Source: Sphingomonas panacisoli
GTDB lineage: Bacteria > Pseudomonadota > Alphaproteobacteria > Sphingomonadales > Sphingomonadaceae
Assembly: GCF_007859635.1 (NCBI RefSeq)
Contig: NZ_CP042306.1
Coordinates: 806,001 to 870,000 of the forward strand
DNA: 64,000 bases
Reading direction: 5' to 3'
A program made the position numbers and the translations under genes. Under the pieces are notes generated by a model. It ran no database searches, was not told the DNA's origin, and saw nothing but the letters and a program-made list of their open reading frames with translations. Below, piece by piece: positions 54,371-61,912 of this stretch. The stretch's first letter is position 1, and every line of letters begins with the position of its first letter.

Positions 54371-56236
54371 ATGGCAGCGCGAACGAAATCCCCCCGCGAG
54401 CAGGCACCGCCAAGGCAACGCATTGGCGGTCCGCCCCCGTTCAGGCCCGTGCAGCTGGCACAATTGGCGAGCGCGGTGCCGACCGGTGACCGCTGGATTC
54501 ACGAAATGAAATATGACGGCTACCGCACGTTGCTGGCGATCGGCGTCGGCGAGGCGCGGGCCTATACGCGCTCCGGGCTCGACTGGTCCGACCGCTTCGG
54601 CGGCATCCTCGCTGCTGCGCTCAAGCTCAAGGTGAAATCCGCGCTGATCGATGGCGAAGCCGTTGTCCTCGATGCCGATGGTCGCTCCAGCTTTCAGGCG
54701 CTGCAGAATGCGCTCAAGGGCGACCAGGACAACATCGACTATTTTGCCTTTGACCTGCTCGAGCTGAATGGCGAAGACTTGACCGGTTTGCCGCTTCTCG
54801 AACGCAAGTTGCGGCTGCGCGCGATCATGCCGGCGAACGCGACGCGGCTGCGGTATTCCGAGCACATCGTCGGAAGTGGCGAAAAGCTGCTCGATCAATT
54901 CTGCGCGGCGGACCTCGAGGGCGTCATCTCGAAGCTCGCGACGGGACGCTATAGCGGCTCGCGATCCGGCGGGTGGATCAAGACCAAATGCATTCGCCGA
55001 CAGGAGTTCGTGATTGTCGGCTGGACGCCAAGCGACAAGTCCCGCCTGTTTCGCTCGTTGATCCTCGGTGTGAACGAGGATGGCCGGCTGCGTTACGCCG
55101 GAAAGGTCGGGACCGGTTTCACCACCGACGAATTGTTCCGCCTGATGGAAAAGATGCGGCCGCTCGCGCAGAAGGATGCGACGGTAGAAGCGCCGCGCGC
55201 CGAGGTACGGGGAGCGCACTGGCTCAAGCCTCGTCTCGTCGCCGAGATCGCGTTCACCGAGATGACCAACGAGGGTACGTTGCGGCATCCGAGCTATCTC
55301 GGCTTGCGCGAGGACAAGAAGCCCGAAGCCGTGGTGGTCGAGGCCGAGGCGCCGCCGCCTGCGGCGGGCGGCGGGTCGGGTGTAAAGATCAGCAACCGCG
55401 ACCGCGTCCTGTATCCCGAGGGCGGGATTACGAAAGGACAACTCGCCGATCATTACGAGGCCGTGGCCGAGATCATGTTGCCGTGGTGCGGTTCGCGCCC
55501 GATCAGCCTGGTACGCTGTCCCCAGGGCCGCGCCAAGAAGTGCTTCTTCCAGAAGCACGATGCGGGCAGCTTCGGTGACGCGGTGCGCCATGTCGGGATC
55601 GCCGAAAAAGACGGTCACGAGGAGCCCTACCTCTATGTCGACACGCCGCAGGGTCTGATGACCTGCGTCCAGATGGGCACGATCGAATTCCACGGCTGGG
55701 GCGCGCGCATCGAGGATGTCGAGAAGGCCGATCGGCTGGTGTTCGACCTGGACCCTGATGTCGGGCTCGATTTCGAGGCAGTGCGTAGCGCCGCCTTCAC
55801 GTTTCGCGATATCTTGAAGTCGATCGGTTTGGAGACGTTTCCGATGGTTACCGGCGGCAAGGGCGTCCACGTCATCGCTCCCCTGACGCCGCGCGCCGAA
55901 TGGCCCGAGGTAAAGGATTTTGCGCTCCGCCTGGCCCTGGCGGTGGCACAGAGCGATCCCGCCAATTTTACCGCCGCCTTGCCCAAGGTGCAGCGCAAGG
56001 GTCGTATCTTCGTCGACTATCTGCGCAATCAGCGCGGGGCGACCGCGGTGATGCCGTACAGCGTGCGCTCGCGCGAAGGCGCGCCGGTCGCGGCACCGAT
56101 CAGCTGGAAGGAAATGGAGACGATCGACACCCCCGCGCACTGGCATGTCGGCGACGCGCCGGCCTTGATCGAGCGCGCCATGTCCAAAGCGCTGGCTGGC
56201 TGGGGGCTTGCCAGCCAGGCATTGCCCGACCTGTGA
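54371..56236 (+). CDS. ligD: DNA ligase D, ligase and polymerase domains only
   Basis: 621 residues. ATP-dependent ligase domain first (about 30-330): adenylated Lys47 in EMKYDGYR, then DGEAVVLD and EGVISKLATGRY. Then the primase-polymerase domain (about 350-615) with SNRDRVLYPEGGITKGQLAD and FDLDPDVGL holding the metal aspartates. The usual N-terminal 3'-phosphoesterase domain is absent. Function: end joining with Ku, but no ku gene is in the window. ATG at 54371 chosen; GTG at 54356 possible. The stop overlaps the exonuclease III start. Confidence 0.92.
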   Translation: MAARTKSPREQAPPRQRIGGPPPFRPVQLAQLASAVPTGDRWIHEMKYDGYRTLLAIGVGEARAYTRSGLDWSDRFGGILAAALKLKVKSALIDGEAVVLDADGRSSFQALQNALKGDQDNIDYFAFDLLELNGEDLTGLPLLERKLRLRAIMPANATRLRYSEHIVGSGEKLLDQFCAADLEGVISKLATGRYSGSRSGGWIKTKCIRRQEFVIVGWTPSDKSRLFRSLILGVNEDGRLRYAGKVGTGFTTDELFRLMEKMRPLAQKDATVEAPRAEVRGAHWLKPRLVAEIAFTEMTNEGTLRHPSYLGLREDKKPEAVVVEAEAPPPAAGGGSGVKISNRDRVLYPEGGITKGQLADHYEAVAEIMLPWCGSRPISLVRCPQGRAKKCFFQKHDAGSFGDAVRHVGIAEKDGHEEPYLYVDTPQGLMTCVQMGTIEFHGWGARIEDVEKADRLVFDLDPDVGLDFEAVRSAAFTFRDILKSIGLETFPMVTGGKGVHVIAPLTPRAEWPEVKDFALRLALAVAQSDPANFTAALPKVQRKGRIFVDYLRNQRGATAVMPYSVRSREGAPVAAPISWKEMETIDTPAHWHVGDAPALIERAMSKALAGWGLASQALPDL

Positions 56237-57036
56237 AGATCGCAACCTATAACGTGAACGGGGTCAACGGCCGACTACCGGTGCTCCTGCGCTGGCTAGC
56301 GGAACGTCAGCCCGACGTGGTGGTGCTGCAGGAACTGAAGGCTCCGCAGGAGAAGTTTCCCGAAGTCGCCATTCGCGACGCCGGCTACGACGCGATCTGG
56401 CACGGCCAGAAGAGTTGGAACGGGGTCGCGATGCTCAGTCGCGTCGGCGCAATCCACGAGACGCGCCGCGGTTTGCCCGGCGATCCCGACGCAACGCAAA
56501 GCCGTTACATCGAGGCGGCGGTCAATGGCGTCCTGATCGGCGGCTTGTACCTGCCCAACGGCAATCCTCGGCCGGGTCCCAAGTTCGAATATAAGCTCGC
56601 CTGGTTCGAGCGGCTGATAGAGCATGCAGCCGGGCTGCTCGACAGTAAGCTACCCGTCATGCTCGCCGGCGACTTCAATGTCATGCCGACCGATCTCGAC
56701 GTCTATAAGCCCGAGCGCTGGCTCGACGACGCCTTGTTCGCACCTGAAGTGCGTGCGGCGTTCGCGCGGCTCATCGCGCAGGGGTGGACCGACGCGCTGC
56801 GCGCGCTGCATCCTGACGAAACGATCTACACATTCTGGGACTATTTTCGGAACGCCTTCGCTCGCAACGCTGGTCTGCGCATCGATCATCTGCTGCTCAG
56901 CCCGGCGCTGGCGAAGCGCTTGCGTGCCGCCGACGTCGACCGCGACGTCCGCAGCTGGGAGAAGACGAGCGATCATGCGCCCGTCTGGATCGAGTTGGCG
57001 GATGACGCGAAACCGTCACGCCGCCGCAAAGCCTAG
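56233..57036 (+). CDS. xth: exodeoxyribonuclease III
   Basis: 267 residues, endonuclease/exonuclease/phosphatase fold. Motifs IATYNVNGVNGR, LQELKAP (Glu), GGLYLPNGNP, LAGDFNVMP (Asp, Asn) and SDHAPVWIEL at the end (Asp-His). Repairs abasic sites and 3' blocks in base excision repair. GTG at 56233 overlaps the ligD stop (GTGA), so LigD and Xth are co-translated, supplying end cleaning in place of the missing phosphoesterase domain (inference). Confidence 0.93.
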   Translation: MKIATYNVNGVNGRLPVLLRWLAERQPDVVVLQELKAPQEKFPEVAIRDAGYDAIWHGQKSWNGVAMLSRVGAIHETRRGLPGDPDATQSRYIEAAVNGVLIGGLYLPNGNPRPGPKFEYKLAWFERLIEHAAGLLDSKLPVMLAGDFNVMPTDLDVYKPERWLDDALFAPEVRAAFARLIAQGWTDALRALHPDETIYTFWDYFRNAFARNAGLRIDHLLLSPALAKRLRAADVDRDVRSWEKTSDHAPVWIELADDAKPSRRRKA

Positions 57037-57356
57037 TCGCTCGCTGTCCTGGCGGCGAACCACTCGGCGTAGGGCGTCGTCCGCGCCATGTGGCGGTTGA
57101 AATCGGGCGCACCATCGTCCCACCAGACCGGACCGCGCTCGCCAAGCGCGCGCTTGGCCGCATCGACCGCCGCGTGAGCGGCAGCCTCGGCTGCATCATC
57201 GCCGTTGCGCCTGGCATGACCGACCGCCCGACGTGCTGTCATCAGCGCGCCGACAAACCGTTCGCGTTCGCTATCGTCGAGGGCTGGATTGGCCATCCGC
57301 CACAAGCGGCCGCGCACGACAAAATATCGGCCATCCGGGGTGACAGGATAGCGCAT
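57033..57356 (-). CDS. uncharacterised protein, 107 residues
   Basis: Starts MRYPVTPDGRYFVVRGRLWR, ends GPVWWDDGAPDFNRHMARTT plus a short tail. The middle is a charged helix (ERERFVGALMTARRAVGHAR). The Trp/Pro/Asp-rich ends are typical of a conserved alphaproteobacterial family seen near DNA-ligase genes. Function unknown. Four-base overlap with the xth stop; five bases after the DksA-like gene. Confidence 0.7.
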   Translation of the reverse strand: MRYPVTPDGRYFVVRGRLWRMANPALDDSERERFVGALMTARRAVGHARRNGDDAAEAAAHAAVDAAKRALGERGPVWWDDGAPDFNRHMARTTPYAEWFAARTASD

Positions 57357-57360
57357 AGCG

Positions 57361-57624
57361 TCAGCGCAGCTGGCTGTCCTTGCTGCCGCGGCGGTTGATG
57401 CCGGCGGTGCGGATCGAGGCATCGCGAATATTCTGGCAGGCAACGCAGGTTCGCGTGCCCGGCAGTGCCCGGCGGCGGCGCTCGGGGATATCGTCGCCAC
57501 AGTCCTCGCATTCGATTGAACCGTCGCCCCGCGGCATCATTTCCCGCGCGCGCAACACCGCGTCGGCAACCGTATCGTCGATCTGGTCTTGAACAGCGCC
57601 GTCGGGCGCCCAGCCGTTCGCCAT
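57361..57624 (-). CDS. DksA/TraR family C4 zinc finger protein
   Basis: 87 residues. Four cysteines in CEDCGDDIPERRRRALPGTR and TCVACQ form the zinc site. Shorter than DksA (about 150), lacking the long coiled coil, similar to YbiI-type proteins that may bind RNA polymerase. Operon with the 107-residue protein. Confidence 0.85.
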   Translation of the reverse strand: MANGWAPDGAVQDQIDDTVADAVLRAREMMPRGDGSIECEDCGDDIPERRRRALPGTRTCVACQNIRDASIRTAGINRRGSKDSQLR

Positions 57625-57838
57625 CGTCCTATCTCCTGAAGGTGAGATGGGAAATCAGCGGCGCTGATCAAGATGTTGATTATGCTACGGATCGGGCCTG
57701 GCCAAATCCGCGACCCGCGCGCGATGCGCTGCGCCGGGGCCATTGTCGGTCGCTCGCCTGAAAGGGTTTATGTCTGCGGTCGGGCACTGCGCAAGGCACC
57801 GCCCGGGAACATGGCGAGCCGTCTCCGGTTGAAACGTT

Positions 57839-58852
57839 GTGACCGAAACCGCGCCCGCACCAATGGAGGCCAAGCTCGTCGATACCCTCCCGACGGAAGC
57901 CGGCTGGCAGTTCGAGCCCAAATGGGACGGGTTTCGCGCGATCGCGGTCCGCGACGGCGCGGACATCGCCATCTGGTCCAAGTCCGGAAAGCGCCTCGAC
58001 CGATACTTTCCCGAGCTAGTGGCAATGCTTGGCGCGCTCAGGTCGCGGCGGTTCGCCGTCGATGGCGAAATCATCCTGCCGCGCGGCGACATCTTGTCGT
58101 TCGATGCACTGCAGGCGCGGCTCCATCCTGCCGCCAGCCGGATCGCGAGGCTTGCCAAGGAGACGCCCGCGCAATTGATGGCGTTCGACATTCTCGCGCT
58201 GGACAGCGAGGTCCTCGCCGATCGGCCGCTTTCGGAGCGTCGCCTTGCCCTTGAGCGCTTTTATCGTGCCAATCACGTTAGCGGCCTGCTGTTGTCGCCG
58301 AAGAGCGAGGCTGTCGCCGACGCGCAAGCCTGGCTGGCGGCGAGCGGCGGCGCGCTCGATGGCGTCGTCGCCAAGCGTCTCGCCGACCCGTATCGCGGAG
58401 GCGAGCGCGCCATGCTCAAGAAAAAGCAGCTGCGCACGGCCGATTGCGTCGTCGGCGGATTTCGTCGCCACGCGGGCGGCAGCGGTGTCGCCTCGTTATT
58501 GCTCGGTCTTTACGACGACAGCGGGAAACTCAACCATGTCGGTTTTACCAGCGCGATCGCCGCCGCGGAGCGGGGCCGGCTGGCGGATCGACTGACGCCC
58601 CTGATCGCTGCGCCAGGCTTTACGGGCAAGGCGCCGGGCGGCCCGAGCCGATGGAATTCGGGAAAAGAGAGTTCGTGGGAATCGTTGCGGCCCGAGTTGG
58701 TGGTCGAAGTGATCTACGACCAGGTCACCGGCGATCGATTCCGCCACGGCACGCGCCTCCTGCGCTGGCGACCGGATAAGGCACCGGCACAATGCACGAT
58801 GGATCAGCTTGTATACGAGCTACGGCCCGCCGAACTCGATGCCGTCATCTGA
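57839..58852 (+). CDS. ATP-dependent DNA ligase, LigC-type
   Basis: 337 residues from GTG 57839 (an ATG eight codons further is possible). Adenylated Lys28 in EPKWDGFR, DGEIILPRG, LDGVVAKRLADPYR, and the OB-fold region ending FRHGTRLLRWRPDKAP. A second ATP-dependent ligase besides LigD, usually a minor single-strand-break or repair ligase. No Ku nearby. Divergent from the DksA-like gene, 215 bases between. Confidence 0.9.
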   Translation: MTETAPAPMEAKLVDTLPTEAGWQFEPKWDGFRAIAVRDGADIAIWSKSGKRLDRYFPELVAMLGALRSRRFAVDGEIILPRGDILSFDALQARLHPAASRIARLAKETPAQLMAFDILALDSEVLADRPLSERRLALERFYRANHVSGLLLSPKSEAVADAQAWLAASGGALDGVVAKRLADPYRGGERAMLKKKQLRTADCVVGGFRRHAGGSGVASLLLGLYDDSGKLNHVGFTSAIAAAERGRLADRLTPLIAAPGFTGKAPGGPSRWNSGKESSWESLRPELVVEVIYDQVTGDRFRHGTRLLRWRPDKAPAQCTMDQLVYELRPAELDAVI

Positions 58853-58877
58853 GGTGTTTCCCTAGTCCGATCGCGGC

Positions 58878-59483
58878 TCAACGGTGAACTTGCCTAATGT
58901 CGAGACTGCCCGCAGGCAACGGCCGCAGCACGTCGCGCGCCGGCGTCGTCGGCTCGAGCCAGCGGGCCCAATCCCGGCGCGGCAACACCACGATCTGGCG
59001 ATCGTGATACGGGGCGATATCGGGCCCCGGCTCGGTGGTCAGCAACGTGAAGGCTTCGCCCACAATAGGGTCGGTGCGCCAGATGCCCGCGATGCAAAAC
59101 CAGCGATGGTCCTTCAGCGTGAACAGCCATTTATCCTTGAGCCGCTTCTTCGGTGCGCCCTCGACAGGCTCGGGATCGGTAAATTCGTAAAAGCCGTCGG
59201 CGAGGATCAGGCAGCGGTTGCCACCGAACGCGCGATCATCCGACCGAAAGTTGTACACGGGCTTGCCGCGGCTCCCGGGCCAGCTCCAGCGTCGCTGCAC
59301 CAAGGCGTGCGGCCATGCGGGATCGACCGCGGCGCGAACGATGGGCGCGGTGTCGGTGATCCTGATATCCTCGCGCGCCTCAAGGTTGGGCACACCCTCG
59401 GGAAAGTCGATCTTGATTTTGAGATCGCTGAAATCGCCCGCAATCGTGTCGAGATCGACGGTCAGACGATAATCGTTGCACAT
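58878..59483 (-). CDS. SRAP family protein (HMCES/YedK), catalytic residues intact
   Basis: 201 residues. Cys2 (MCNDYR), Asn in YNFRSD, Glu in DGFYEF, and His in APYHDRQIVVL are the residues used to form a thiazolidine link to abasic DNA. It protects abasic sites in single-stranded DNA. LexA box 42 bases upstream of its start. Convergent with the ligase gene. Confidence 0.92.
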   Translation of the reverse strand: MCNDYRLTVDLDTIAGDFSDLKIKIDFPEGVPNLEAREDIRITDTAPIVRAAVDPAWPHALVQRRWSWPGSRGKPVYNFRSDDRAFGGNRCLILADGFYEFTDPEPVEGAPKKRLKDKWLFTLKDHRWFCIAGIWRTDPIVGEAFTLLTTEPGPDIAPYHDRQIVVLPRRDWARWLEPTTPARDVLRPLPAGSLDIRQVHR

Positions 59484-59524
59484 CGTGGCGGGCCCTTATC
59501 GGCAGGGCTTTGGCATCGTGCGCT

Positions 59525-59539
59525 GTTCCTGCTATGTTC
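59525..59539. promoter_or_regulatory. LexA box between the divergent SRAP genes
   Basis: GTTC-CTGCTAT-GTTC, exact match to the alphaproteobacterial LexA site GTTC-N7-GTTC. It sits 42 bases from the minus-strand SRAP start and 63 bases from the plus-strand start, so it could control both. Confidence 0.8.
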
Positions 59540-59601
59540 TATGTCGCGAGTCGCCGCGAATGCCGATCTTAGAGGTGGCGGTTGCGGCAAGGAAGATGGT
59601 G

Positions 59602-60114
59602 ATGGCGAACAGGACAACGCACGCCGACCGGATCGGCGAACCGGGCGCGGTGGTGCGCTATGGCCGCGACGGGACGCTGGAGATGGTCAATCTGATCTGG
59701 GGGCTCGAGCCGGCATGGCCCGAGGAACGCCCGTTCGAAGTTGTCCGCTCGGAAGGCCGCGCTTTTCCCGGCAACCGTTGTGTGGTGCCCGCGTCCCTGT
59801 TCTTTCACAACCGACGGCGGCGGCGGTACCGGTTCAGCCGGGTCGACGACGATCATTTCTATCTCGCCGGAATCTGGCGTCCGGCGACACCGCGCTGGCC
59901 CAGCGCTTATGCGGTGCTGTCCGTCGACGCCGGCGAAGATGTGCGGCCCTATGCCGATCGCCAGATGGTTGTGTTGCCGCGCGGCATGCAGATGGACTGG
60001 CTTGATCACCGGGTACCGGAAACCGATATTTTGCGAGCACTCCCGGCGCACACGTTCCGGGCCGAGCTATGGGATGATGGCGACGTCCCAAGCCAGGCCG
60101 AGCTCGCGCTCTAG
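59602..60114 (+). CDS. degenerate SRAP-family protein
   Basis: 170 residues from the ATG at 59602, preceded by AAGGAAG; alternative ATGs at 59560 and 59596. Related to SRAP by WGLEPAWPEE, FPGNRCVVPASLFFH and YLAGIWRP. All catalytic positions are lost: no N-terminal Cys, VVRSEGRAF instead of Asn-x-Arg, no Glu after VPAS, and YADRQ instead of His-x-Arg. It may bind DNA without cross-linking. First gene of a three-gene run with the next ORF and alkB, behind the LexA box. Confidence 0.8.
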   Translation: MANRTTHADRIGEPGAVVRYGRDGTLEMVNLIWGLEPAWPEERPFEVVRSEGRAFPGNRCVVPASLFFHNRRRRRYRFSRVDDDHFYLAGIWRPATPRWPSAYAVLSVDAGEDVRPYADRQMVVLPRGMQMDWLDHRVPETDILRALPAHTFRAELWDDGDVPSQAELAL

Positions 60115-60128
60115 GTAAAGGATTTCAC

Positions 60129-60530
60129 ATGACGGAGGTCGAGACGATCCGCGCGGCGGAGGATGGCCGGTCGCCGTTCGCCACCGAGCTGGCCACATTG
60201 AACGGCGTGTCGGTGTCGATGGATCTGCTGGCCACCGCGCGGATGGTATTGGGCGACCTGGCCGATGATCTGCGGTGGGACACGGTCGCCCGGCACGAGG
60301 CCTTGGCGGCCGGGCTGGAGGTTACGCCAAGCACGATCGATGTGGTCGATGCTCGATTGCTGGCCTTGCGCAAATGGGAAGATCTGTACGATCCCGATCG
60401 CTTGCGGTCGCAGCGTCACTTGATGGAGGCGGCAGCGCTCGCGCCGTTGATCGAGACCGATCACGGTATCGGGTTCGAGGACGCCGCGTTCCGCGAACTG
60501 GCCGATTTCGTGGCGGAACTGCCCTGGTGA
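60129..60530 (+). CDS. 133-residue acidic protein of unknown function, coupled to alkB
   Basis: AAAGGA ribosome site; 14 bases after the SRAP-like stop. Helical and acidic, with FATELATLNGVSVSMDLLATAR and a C-terminal EDAAFRELADFVAEL. Its TGA overlaps the AlkB GTG (GTGA). No family recognised; the context implies a DNA-damage-induced role, as inference. Confidence 0.75.
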   Translation: MTEVETIRAAEDGRSPFATELATLNGVSVSMDLLATARMVLGDLADDLRWDTVARHEALAAGLEVTPSTIDVVDARLLALRKWEDLYDPDRLRSQRHLMEAAALAPLIETDHGIGFEDAAFRELADFVAELPW

Positions 60531-61105
60531 CGGCGCCGGTCGGCGATCTTTTCGGTACGCCCGTCGTTGCCGGCTTTGCGAGCGCGCCGGACTTTCTCAC
60601 GGTGGCCGAGGAGCGCGAACTCATTGCGCGCATCGACGCGACCGCGCTTGAGCCCTTCAAGTTTCAGCGCTGGCTGGGCAAGCGGCTGACCACATCGTTC
60701 GGGTCGCGCTACGATTTCGAGCGCGGACGCATGGCGGACGCGCCGCCACTACCCGATTGGCTGGCGCCGTTTCGCGCTCGGGCAGCAGGATTTGCGGGGC
60801 TCGAGGCGGGCGAGCTCATGCAGGCGTTGCTCATTCGCTACGACCCGGGCGCCGGGATCGGCTGGCATCGCGACCGGCCGGTGTACGAGCATGTCGTCGG
60901 CATCTCGCTCGGCGAACCGGCGGTATTGCGGCTGCGACGGCGCAAGCCGGGCGGTTTCGACCGGGCCGAAGCGGCGCTCGAGCCACGGGCGATCTATCAC
61001 CTGTCGGGCGAGGTGCGGCATGAGTGGGAGCACAGCATCGTCGAGATGGCGCGGCCGCGCTGGTCGATCACGTTCCGCTCGCTGGCGGCGCGTCAACCCG
61101 CTTGA
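60527..61105 (+). CDS. alkB: alpha-ketoglutarate-dependent dioxygenase AlkB
   Basis: 192 residues. Fe-binding HRD in GIGWHRDRPVY, His in VRHEWEHSI, and R-x-x-x-x-x-R at RPRWSITFRSL for 2-oxoglutarate. Reverses alkyl lesions such as 1-methyladenine in DNA or RNA. Start overlaps the preceding stop (GTGA). Confidence 0.93.
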   Translation: MTAPVGDLFGTPVVAGFASAPDFLTVAEERELIARIDATALEPFKFQRWLGKRLTTSFGSRYDFERGRMADAPPLPDWLAPFRARAAGFAGLEAGELMQALLIRYDPGAGIGWHRDRPVYEHVVGISLGEPAVLRLRRRKPGGFDRAEAALEPRAIYHLSGEVRHEWEHSIVEMARPRWSITFRSLAARQPA

Positions 61106-61123
61106 CGAATCTTTCGCGCGCGC

Positions 61124-61138
61124 GGAACATAAAGGGAA
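61124..61138. promoter_or_regulatory. LexA box upstream of imuA
   Basis: GAAC-ATAAAGG-GAAC, which on the minus strand is GTTC-CCTTTAT-GTTC, an exact match to the alphaproteobacterial LexA site. It is 21 bases before the imuA ATG, as expected for the SOS mutasome operon. Confidence 0.85.
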
Positions 61139-61159
61139 CAAGTGATTCTATGATTCTCG

Positions 61160-61912
61160 ATGGAAAAATGTTCTCGCCCCGATCCGCTTAGCGCGCTGCG
61201 TCGTCAGATAGCGACGCTCGACGCACCCGCGCGACCGAGCGGCGCGATTCCGTTCGCGCTCGATGTGATCGATACGCGACTGGCCGATGGCGGGTTGGCG
61301 GTGGGCGCGCTCCACGAAATGACGCCCGCGGCACCCGCCTTGGCCGAGGATGCCGCGACGACGCTGTTCATTTCCGGCGCGGCGGCGCGGGCAGGGCCGG
61401 GGCCGGTCCTATGGGTGTTGACCAAGTTCGACCTCTACGCTCCCGGGGTCGAACAGGCCGGTCTCGGCCCCGACCGCTTGATGTTCGCGCAGGCGCGCGA
61501 CGATCGCGAACTGCTGGCCGTGATGGAAGATGCGCTGCGACACGGCGGGCTGGCGGCGGTCGTCGGTGAGGTCCGGCGCGCGGACATGACCGCGACGCGG
61601 CGGCTCCAGCTCGCCGCGAGCGACGGGCGAACGCCCGCTTTGCTGATGCGCCGGTGGCGCAAACTCGGCACGTCGCCGCTCAACGAGCCGTCCGCGGCGA
61701 CCACACGCTGGCGGATCGCCTGCGCATCGTCGGTGCCGCTCGGGGTTCCAGGGGTCGGTCGCGCGTGCTGGTCGGTCGAGCTTGTCCGCCAGCGCAACGG
61801 CAATCCTTTTTCTCTCATCGTGGAGGGCTGCGATGCGCAGGGTCGCCTCGGTCTTCCTGCCACAGCTGCCGATCGAGCGGCTGCGGCGGGACACCGCGCA
61901 CAAGCCGCCTGA
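61160..61912 (+). CDS. imuA: ImuA, RecA-like SOS mutagenesis protein
   Basis: 250 residues. RecA-like/SulA-like fold without a classic Walker A. Recognised from its length, LHEMTPAAPALAEDAATTLF, VLWVLTKFDLYAPGVEQAGL and MRRWRKLGTSPLNEPSAATT, and from imuB overlapping by 80 bases. Part of the ImuA-ImuB-DnaE2 translesion system. LexA box upstream. Confidence 0.9.
   Translation: MEKCSRPDPLSALRRQIATLDAPARPSGAIPFALDVIDTRLADGGLAVGALHEMTPAAPALAEDAATTLFISGAAARAGPGPVLWVLTKFDLYAPGVEQAGLGPDRLMFAQARDDRELLAVMEDALRHGGLAAVVGEVRRADMTATRRLQLAASDGRTPALLMRRWRKLGTSPLNEPSAATTRWRIACASSVPLGVPGVGRACWSVELVRQRNGNPFSLIVEGCDAQGRLGLPATAADRAAAAGHRAQAA

Noticed and set aside
54344-56245. 633-codon minus-strand frame opposite ligD
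   Set aside because: Mirrors ligD exactly and lacks protein-like segments.
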